From the NCBI GenBank assembly GCA_946613735.1, contig CAMOFS010000016.1, forward strand, positions 1 through 12,207: a stretch of 12,207 nt of DNA, given 5' to 3'. Positions 7,769-12,207 of the stretch are shown here, piece after piece; position 1 is the stretch's first letter; the number at the start of each line of letters is the position of its first letter. This stretch comes from an uncultured Lachnospiraceae bacterium (lineage in GTDB: Bacteria > Bacillota_A > Clostridia > Lachnospirales > Lachnospiraceae). Under the pieces are notes generated by a model. It did no database searches and was not told the DNA's origin. It was given only the letters and a program-made list of their open reading frames with translations. The position numbers and the translations under genes are program-made.

Positions 7769-8212
7769 ATGGATCAGTTAAGGATCAACGAGACAACTCC
7801 CATAACACAGACCACGGAGACTGCACGGGTGCAGGAGGCTGATGACAGCTTCAAGTTCACATTGGCCAGCAAGGTTGAGGATGCTGAGCTTGCGGAAAAG
7901 CTCTCCGGTCTTATGACCGATATCGAGAAGCAGGGTAAACGTCTGGCTGAACATATGGACATCAGGGATATGAAAAAATACCGCTCCCTGGTCAAGGAAT
8001 TTGTTAATGAGGTGGTAAACCGTTCCCACAAGTTTTCCAGAGAGAACTTTCTGGATCGCCGCGGGCGCCATCGCGTGTACGGCATGGTAAAGCTGGTGGA
8101 TAAAAACCTGGATGATCTGGCCTCCGCCCTGGTAGCGGATGAAAAGGACCATATGGATATCCTGGGCCGGGTTGATGAGATCCGGGGACTTTTATTGGAC
8201 ATTTCTACATGA
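7769..8212 (+). CDS. yaaR: YaaR family protein (DUF327)
   Basis: This 147-residue protein matches YaaR of Bacillus subtilis in length and conserved features: a variable N-terminal 30 residues, then an all-helical domain with [29 protein letters not shown] and the C-terminal [10 protein letters not shown] signature. The molecular function of the family is not established. Its constant position beside holB and yaaT in Firmicutes points to a cytoplasmic housekeeping role. It starts 3 nt after the stop of the kinase gene, with AGAGG (7756-7760) 8 nt upstream. Its TGA overlaps the ATG of holB (ATGA, 8209-8212), so the two are translationally coupled. Confidence 0.92.
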   Translation: MDQLRINETTPITQTTETARVQEADDSFKFTLASKVEDAELAEKLSGLMTDIEKQGKRLAEHMDIRDMKKYRSLVKEFVNEVVNRSHKFSRENFLDRRGRHRVYGMVKLVDKNLDDLASALVADEKDHMDILGRVDEIRGLLLDIST

Positions 8213-9222
8213 GATTTAGTGATATCATAGGACAAAACGAAATAAAGGAGCATCTGCAGAAGGCCATTTCCGGCGGTAAGGTTTCGCACGCTTACATCAT
8301 AAATGGTGAAAAGGGCATGGGGAAAAAGATGATGGCACAGGCCATTGTCCAGACCCTGCTTTGTGAAAAAGGAGGTGTCGATGCCTGTGAGGAATGTGCT
8401 GAATGCGGCAAGGTAAGCCGACACAATCATCCGGATGTGATATACATCCAGCCTGAGCCCGAAAAAAAGACCATCAGTGTGGAGACCATAAGGGAAAAGC
8501 TGGTTTCAGATGTTTATATAAGGCCTTATTCCGCACAGATCAAGGTGTATGTGATACCGGACGCGGATGGCCTGAACGCTTCCTGCCAGAATGCTATCCT
8601 AAAGACTATTGAGGAGCCTCCGGAGTATGTGAGGCTTCTGCTTTTGACGGAAAATGCCGAAAGGCTTTTGCCCACCATCCGTTCCCGGTGCATACGTCTG
8701 GACTTAAAGCCCGTGGTAAATGAGGACGCAAGGATCCGGGATCTTTTGATGCGTGAATATGAGCTTCCGGAATATGTCACTGCTTCCATCCTGCAGTTTG
8801 CCCAGGGCAATATAGGAAAGGCGCTTTCCTTAGCGGGCAGCGAGAGGTTTACATCTATGCTGGATAGTGTCTTTTCACTGGTAAGCCATATTGACAGCAT
8901 GAAGGCCTATGAGATTGCCGATAAAGCCGACCAGATCAAGAAAAGTGCAGCAGAGGATGGCTTTGATCTGAAAGAATATTTGGATTTGATGTTACTTTGG
9001 TATCGAGATGTGTTATTATATAAGGCGATTGCCGATCCGGACAGGCTCTATTTTACTGAAAGACTGCGTGAGATCATGAGGGAGAGCAGTCTGTATTCCT
9101 ATGAGGAGCTTAATGCATTTATTGATAAAATAGAGCAGACAAAGGATCTTTTACATGCAAATATATCATCTGATCTGGCATTATCACTTTTGATGCACCG
9201 CATCGCAGCTGCCGGACAGTAA
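8209..9222 (+). CDS. holB: DNA polymerase III delta' subunit (clamp-loader component)
   Basis: This 337-residue AAA+ clamp-loader protein helps place the beta sliding clamp on DNA within the polymerase III holoenzyme. Motifs seen: a P-loop-like GEKGMGKK (33-40), a cysteine zinc module (C52, C60, C63, C66), the [11 protein letters not shown] segment that is the family's hallmark sensor region, and TIRSRC with S159-R160-C161, the SRC arginine-finger motif typical of delta' and tau. The loop ends GKK rather than GKT/GKS; delta' subunits are usually not active ATPases, so this fits the family. The C-terminal region after about residue 200 is helical, as expected for the oligomerisation collar. 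The ATG overlaps the yaaR stop by 4 nt. The ricT gene begins 9 nt after this stop. Confidence 0.95.
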   Translation: MRFSDIIGQNEIKEHLQKAISGGKVSHAYIINGEKGMGKKMMAQAIVQTLLCEKGGVDACEECAECGKVSRHNHPDVIYIQPEPEKKTISVETIREKLVSDVYIRPYSAQIKVYVIPDADGLNASCQNAILKTIEEPPEYVRLLLLTENAERLLPTIRSRCIRLDLKPVVNEDARIRDLLMREYELPEYVTASILQFAQGNIGKALSLAGSERFTSMLDSVFSLVSHIDSMKAYEIADKADQIKKSAAEDGFDLKEYLDLMLLWYRDVLLYKAIADPDRLYFTERLREIMRESSLYSYEELNAFIDKIEQTKDLLHANISSDLALSLLMHRIAAAGQ

Positions 9223-9231
9223 GGAGATTTT

Positions 9232-10458
9232 ATGACAAAGGTTGTAGGTATACGTTTTCGCAACGCGGGACGTAGTTATTATTTTGATCCCGGCGAGGAG
9301 GAGTATTTCGTTGGGGAAAAGGTTGTCGTAGAGACGGTCTACGGCGTTGAGATTGGCACAGTATCCATTCCTGTCATCGAGGTATCGGATGAGAAGGTCA
9401 AGCAGCCCCTCAAGGGCATCGAGAGACGAGCCACCGAGGAGGATAAGAAGCGCCTTTCAGAGAATATTGAAAAAGAAAGAGAAGCCTTCAAGATATGTAG
9501 GGAAAAGATAGCAAAGCATTCACTGGATATGAAGCTGGTACAGACAGAGTATTCTTTTGACCGCAATAAGCTGCTGTTTTACTTTACAGCGGATAACAGA
9601 GTAGATTTCAGGGAGCTGGTCAAGGATCTTGCCTCTACCTTTCACACACGCATTGAGCTTCGCCAGATAGGTGTCCGCGACGAGACCAAGATCCTCGGAG
9701 GAGTGGGCATCTGTGGCAGGGAGCTGTGTTGCAGGTCTTATCTTTCTGATTTTGCTCCCGTATCCATCAAGATGGCCAAGGAGCAGAGCCTGTCACTGAA
9801 CCCCACCAAGATCTCGGGTGTCTGCGGCAGACTCATGTGTTGTCTGAAAAATGAGGAGGATACCTACGAGTATCTCAACAAGCAGCTTCCCAGGAAGAAC
9901 GAGCGGGTCACCACCATGACCGGTGACGAAGGACAGGTCATAGATACCAATGTCTTAAAGCAGACAGTAAAGGTCCTTTTCGAGGAGAATGATGAAAAGG
10001 AGATCCGTGAGTATCATGTGGATGAGCTGGGCTTCAGGGGTCAGGGGCCCAAGGCCTCAGAGGATGGATATGAAGGTCCTGCGGTCTCTACCACACAAGA
10101 GCCGGATGCAGCAGAGTTTTTCTTCAATCAGGAGAGCGCGCAGGAAAAGAAGCCCCAAAAGGAGGCTGAGGAGAAAAAGCCCTCGGGCCGTGACAAGCAC
10201 AAGGATAGGCGTACTGATTTCAGACGCAACCGCCGTGATCGTCAAAACAGTGACAATGATGAGCAGTTTGAGGAAAATGGCAACAGAGAAAAGAAAAAAG
10301 AACGCCATAACAAAAACAGGAACAAGAATCACGGCAAGGACAACAAGGACAAAAAATGGGACCGTGGTGACGCAGGCCGTGAGGAAAAAGGCTCTGACAA
10401 CACCAGAAAACAGCGTCCCTATTACAGCAAGCATCGACGTACACAGAAAAAAGGATGA
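9232..10458 (+). CDS. ricT: RicT/YaaT (PSP1-domain regulator of RNase Y) with a long charged tail
   Basis: The 408-residue product has an N-terminal part (1-265) that matches the PSP1/RicT family: MTKVVGIRFRNAGRSYYF, then FYFTADNRVDFRELVKDLA, then the two cysteine motifs CGRELCC (C161, C166, C167) and CGRLMCC (C198, C203, C204). In Bacillus subtilis, RicT with RicA and RicF forms an iron-sulfur complex that directs RNase Y to mRNA maturation sites and affects sporulation, competence and biofilm. B. subtilis RicT is about 275 residues. Here roughly 135 more residues follow, rich in Lys, Arg, Asp, Glu, Asn and Gln with almost no hydrophobics, so the tail is probably disordered and possibly RNA-binding. 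AAGGAG (9221-9226) lies 5 nt before ATG 9232. It is the last gene before the terminator at 10471. The family call is firm; the role of the tail is inference. Confidence 0.93.
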   Translation: MTKVVGIRFRNAGRSYYFDPGEEEYFVGEKVVVETVYGVEIGTVSIPVIEVSDEKVKQPLKGIERRATEEDKKRLSENIEKEREAFKICREKIAKHSLDMKLVQTEYSFDRNKLLFYFTADNRVDFRELVKDLASTFHTRIELRQIGVRDETKILGGVGICGRELCCRSYLSDFAPVSIKMAKEQSLSLNPTKISGVCGRLMCCLKNEEDTYEYLNKQLPRKNERVTTMTGDEGQVIDTNVLKQTVKVLFEENDEKEIREYHVDELGFRGQGPKASEDGYEGPAVSTTQEPDAAEFFFNQESAQEKKPQKEAEEKKPSGRDKHKDRRTDFRRNRRDRQNSDNDEQFEENGNREKKKERHNKNRNKNHGKDNKDKKWDRGDAGREEKGSDNTRKQRPYYSKHRRTQKKG

Positions 10459-10470
10459 TACTGATCGGGA

Positions 10471-10499
10471 TCCCGGCCGCATTTTGGCCGGGGTTTTTT
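10471..10499 (+). terminator. Intrinsic terminator after ricT
   Basis: CCCGGCC (10472-10478), a 7-nt loop and GGCCGGG (10486-10492) form a 7-bp all-GC stem, extendable by a U-G pair, directly followed by six T (10494-10499). It starts 13 nt after the ricT stop. Only 13 nt separate the T-run from the TTG start of the next gene. Confidence 0.88.
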
Positions 10500-10512
10500 A
10501 GGGAGAGAAGGA

Positions 10513-11259
10513 TTGACAGATAAAAAAAAGCTGCTTCATCCCGGAGAGCGGGTGGATGACCTGCAGCGAAATGGATATGGGATAATTCAGGATCCGGGCA
10601 GGTTCTGCTTTGGCATGGATGCGGTGCTTTTATCCGGGTTTGCCAGGGTACGGCCAGGGGAACGGGTGCTGGATATGGGTACCGGCACCGGGATCATACC
10701 TATTTTGCTGGAGGCAAAGACTGAGGCTTCTCATCTTACGGGACTGGAGCTGATGGAAGAAAGCGCTGACATGGCCCGACGAAGCGTAGAATACAATGGC
10801 CTTTCGGATAAAATCGATATAGTTACGGGGGATATGTGCCGTGCATCGGAGATCTTTGGGCGTGGATGCTTTGAGGTGGTGACCGGCAATCCGCCTTATA
10901 TGATAGAGGGACATGGACTAAAAAATGATACGGATCCTTTGGTGGTGGCCAGGCATGAGGTGGCCATGACCCTGGATGATCTGGTACGGGAGACAGCAGC
11001 GGTGTTGGTGTCCGGTGGCAAGTGCTTTTATGTTCACCGTCCCTTCAGACTGGCGGAGATCATGGTAAGCATGCGCTCCCATGGCATAGAGCCCAAACGG
11101 ATGCAGCTGGTATACCCCTTTGTAGATAAGGAGCCCAATATGGTTCTCATAGAAGGAGTACGTGGTGGTCGTCCCCGCCTTACCGTAGAAAAGCCTCTTA
11201 TTATATATAAAGAACAGGGAGTGTACACCGACGAAATTTACGATATATATGGATATTGA
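10513..11259 (+). CDS. yabB: tRNA (adenine-N6) methyltransferase, YabB/TrmN6 family
   Basis: This 248-residue class I SAM-dependent methyltransferase belongs to the family that makes N6-methyladenosine at position 37 of tRNA-Val (E. coli YfiC/TrmN6, B. subtilis YabB). It shows ERVDDLQRNGYGIIQ near the N-terminus, typical of the Firmicutes members, and FCFGMDAVLLS. SAM motif I is VLDMGTGTGIIP (D54). Motif IV is NPPY (126-129), the hallmark of N6-adenine methyltransferases. Length fits the family. The start is TTG 10513, with GGAGAG at 10502-10507; no better in-frame ATG exists before the conserved N-terminus. In B. subtilis yabB is near yaaT, with yabA in between; here yabA is absent and a terminator intervenes. 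Which tRNA is modified is inferred from the family. Confidence 0.92.
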   Translation: MTDKKKLLHPGERVDDLQRNGYGIIQDPGRFCFGMDAVLLSGFARVRPGERVLDMGTGTGIIPILLEAKTEASHLTGLELMEESADMARRSVEYNGLSDKIDIVTGDMCRASEIFGRGCFEVVTGNPPYMIEGHGLKNDTDPLVVARHEVAMTLDDLVRETAAVLVSGGKCFYVHRPFRLAEIMVSMRSHGIEPKRMQLVYPFVDKEPNMVLIEGVRGGRPRLTVEKPLIIYKEQGVYTDEIYDIYGY

Positions 11260-11298
11260 TCCCTTCCCTGTCATCAAAAGCGCAGCGAAGGATCCTAC

Positions 11299-11313
11299 TG
11301 GGTCACTGACCCA
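11299..11313. repeat. Perfect 15-nt palindrome upstream of the transporter gene
   Basis: TGGGTCACTGACCCA consists of two 7-nt arms around one central base. It lies 40 nt after the methyltransferase stop and 58 nt before the -35 box of the downstream promoter. It could be an operator for a dimeric regulator or an RNA hairpin (5-bp stem, 5-nt loop). No T-run follows, so it does not look like a terminator. Confidence 0.5.
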
Positions 11314-11371
11314 ACGATAAGAAATGCACAAAAATACAGTAAACAACCACAAATAATTATACAAATTGTCC

Positions 11372-11401
11372 TTGCCACATCGCGCTTTAGTGTGTTAAAA
11401 T
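11372..11401 (+). promoter_or_regulatory. Extended -10 promoter for the amino acid binding protein
   Basis: TTGCCA (11372-11377), an 18-nt spacer and TAAAAT (11396-11401), with TG at 11393-11394 giving an extended -10. Transcription would begin near 11408, leaving a leader of about 93 nt that contains a terminator-like hairpin. The rest of the 11260-11500 intergenic region is AT-rich and shows no coding potential. Confidence 0.6.
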
Positions 11402-11414
11402 GCTAAAGAATTGC

Positions 11415-11457
11415 GGACAATGGCGTTCGAAAACAGGATGCTATTGTCTCGTTTTTT
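11415..11457 (+). terminator. Terminator-like hairpin in the leader (possible attenuator)
   Basis: GACAAT (11416-11421) pairs perfectly with ATTGTC (11443-11448). The stem continues inward through 11428/11436 with G-U pairs, about 13-14 bp in all, around a 7-nt loop GAAAACA. Six T follow at 11452-11457, two bases after the stem. It lies between the predicted promoter and the ribosome binding site, so it could attenuate the transporter transcript or end read-through from the methyltransferase gene. A second copy of the downstream arm, ATTGTCC, occurs at 11365-11371 and could also pair with GGACAAT. Confidence 0.5.
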
Positions 11458-11500
11458 AATACTTTGCAAGCTAGGGCTTGTGACAAGTAAGGAGGTTTTC

Positions 11501-12207
11501 ATGAAAAAGAGAGTTTTAAGCGCTGTACTTGCAGCAACAATGGTTTGCAGCCTCTTTGCAGGCTGTGGCGGTTCAGGTTCCAAGGGTGGAGAAGCTGACA
11601 GCAACACCTTCAGGATCGGAGGCATCGGCCCTGTTACCGGTGCTGCAGCCATCTACGGTTCCGCAGTTCGTAACGCAGAGCAGATCGCAGTTGATGAGAT
11701 CAACGAGGCAGGCGGTATCAACGGTTACCAGGTATCACTTCAGTTTGAGGATGATGAGCATGATGCAGAGAAGTCTGTAAACGCTTACAATTCACTTAAG
11801 GACTGGGGTATGCAGATCCTTGCAGGTACCGTTACTACCACACCTTGTATTGCAGTGGCAGATAAGGCAGCAGCAGACGGCATGTTTGAGATCACACCCT
11901 CTGCTTCGTCTACAGATGTTATCAAAAACGACAACGTATTTCAGGTATGCTTTACAGACCCTAACCAGGGATCAGCTTCAGCCAAGTATATCTCTGACAA
12001 GGGCTTAGGTACCAAGATCGGTATCATCTATGACAGCTCTGACGTATATTCTTCAGGAATTTATGCCAAGTTCAAGGAGGAGGCTGCCAATCTTGGTCTT
12101 GAGATTGTTTCCGAGTCCGCCTTCACAGCTGATTCCAACACAGACTTTTCTGTACAGCTTCAGGATGCAAAGGATGCCGGCGCTGACCTTATGTTCCTTC
12201 CCTTCTA
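11501..12207 (+). CDS. Branched-chain amino acid-type ABC transporter substrate-binding lipoprotein, 3' end cut by the window
   Basis: The visible 235 residues are the N-terminal part of a type I periplasmic-binding (LivJ-like, Peripla_BP_6) protein, which captures branched-chain or similar amino acids outside the cell and hands them to a LivHMGF-type permease. A basic N-terminus (MKKR), a hydrophobic stretch and the lipobox LFAGC (cysteine 22) mark it as a lipoprotein anchored by signal peptidase II processing. Mature-protein hallmarks are GIGPVTGAAAIYG, AVDEINEAGGINGY, a FEDDEHDAEKSV segment, TPSAS and IGIIYDSSDVYSSG. A strong AAGGAGG (11489-11495) lies 5 nt before the ATG. Among the 16 isoleucines visible, 13 are ATC, 3 ATT and none ATA, whereas ATA is frequent in the signalling genes at the left; this suggests high expression. 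The permease genes would be expected just beyond the window. The exact ligand is not readable from the sequence. Confidence 0.93.
   Translation, partial: MKKRVLSAVLAATMVCSLFAGCGGSGSKGGEADSNTFRIGGIGPVTGAAAIYGSAVRNAEQIAVDEINEAGGINGYQVSLQFEDDEHDAEKSVNAYNSLKDWGMQILAGTVTTTPCIAVADKAAADGMFEITPSASSTDVIKNDNVFQVCFTDPNQGSASAKYISDKGLGTKIGIIYDSSDVYSSGIYAKFKEEAANLGLEIVSESAFTADSNTDFSVQLQDAKDAGADLMFLPF

Noticed and set aside
7774..8430. Antisense open frame of 218 codons
   Set aside because: It is opposite yaaR and the start of holB, both clearly conserved genes; its composition (Ser/Arg-rich) is typical of a complement frame.
9989..10501. Second + strand frame of 170 codons in the ricT tail
   Set aside because: It is an out-of-frame reading of low-complexity codons (Arg/Lys/Thr-rich) and runs through the terminator; no start signal seen.
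10513..10518. TTGACA read as a -35 box
   Set aside because: It is the start codon region of yabB; nothing like a -10 lies 17 nt downstream.
11258..11294. GATCCCTTC/GAAGGATC stem as a terminator for yabB
   Set aside because: The stem is bulged, the loop is 20 nt and no T-run follows; it also overlaps the stop codon.
11466..11487. CAAGC-TAGG-GCTTG and CTTGT-G-ACAAG small inverted repeats before the lipoprotein RBS
   Set aside because: Arms of five bases are expected by chance and the two overlap; no further support for a riboswitch or operator.
11529..12008. Short + strand frames (83 and 62 codons) inside the lipoprotein gene
   Set aside because: They are out-of-frame shadows; the true frame from ATG 11501 has a signal peptide, lipobox and conserved binding-protein motifs and was open to the window end.

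Overview
The window most resembles a chromosome of a Gram-positive anaerobe of the Clostridia, probably Lachnospiraceae. This is inferred from the gene order kinase-yaaR-holB-ricT-yabB (the counterpart of the Bacillus subtilis tmk-yaaR-holB-yaaT-yabB region), AGGAGG-type ribosome binding sites, TTG starts, and the abundance of Cache/EAL/hybrid-kinase signalling. All ten genes are on the + strand. I saw no tRNA, rRNA, CRISPR array, transposase or phage gene.

Left part (1-7101): an accessory signalling operon. It begins with an unrecognised protein cut by the window edge. A protein follows that looks like two degenerate GNAT acetyltransferase halves. Next is a seven-helix membrane protein with a dead GGDEF domain and an intact EAL (cyclic-di-GMP phosphodiesterase) domain. 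Last is a 1182-residue hybrid sensor kinase with two consecutive membrane-anchored Cache sensor domains plus HisKA, HATPase, receiver and HPt. The genes overlap (17 nt, 8 nt) or lie 36 nt apart, so they are probably co-transcribed. The first Cache domain keeps every position of the amino-acid-binding dCache motif, and the second keeps all but one. No separate response regulator is present.

Middle part (7112-10499): a TTGACA-17-TAGTAT promoter starts a compact conserved operon of a guanylate-kinase-like protein, YaaR (DUF327), the DNA polymerase III delta' subunit HolB, and RicT/YaaT (PSP1 domain, six-cysteine iron-sulfur motif, long charged tail). It closes with a strong intrinsic terminator. 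The tRNA m6A methyltransferase gene (YabB/TrmN6 family) starts only 13 nt after the terminator T-run, too close for a promoter in between.

Right part (11260-12207): a 241-nt intergenic region holds a perfect 15-nt palindrome, an extended -10 promoter and a terminator-like hairpin in the leader. It precedes a lipoprotein of the branched-chain amino acid (LivJ-type) ABC transporter, which runs off the window. That gene's isoleucine codons (no ATA) differ from the signalling genes, suggesting high expression.

The strongest candidates for something new are the tandem-Cache amino-acid-sensor-like kinase coupled to a c-di-GMP phosphodiesterase with two uncharacterised partners, and the two cis-regulatory arrangements (terminator before the methyltransferase, hairpin in the transporter leader).
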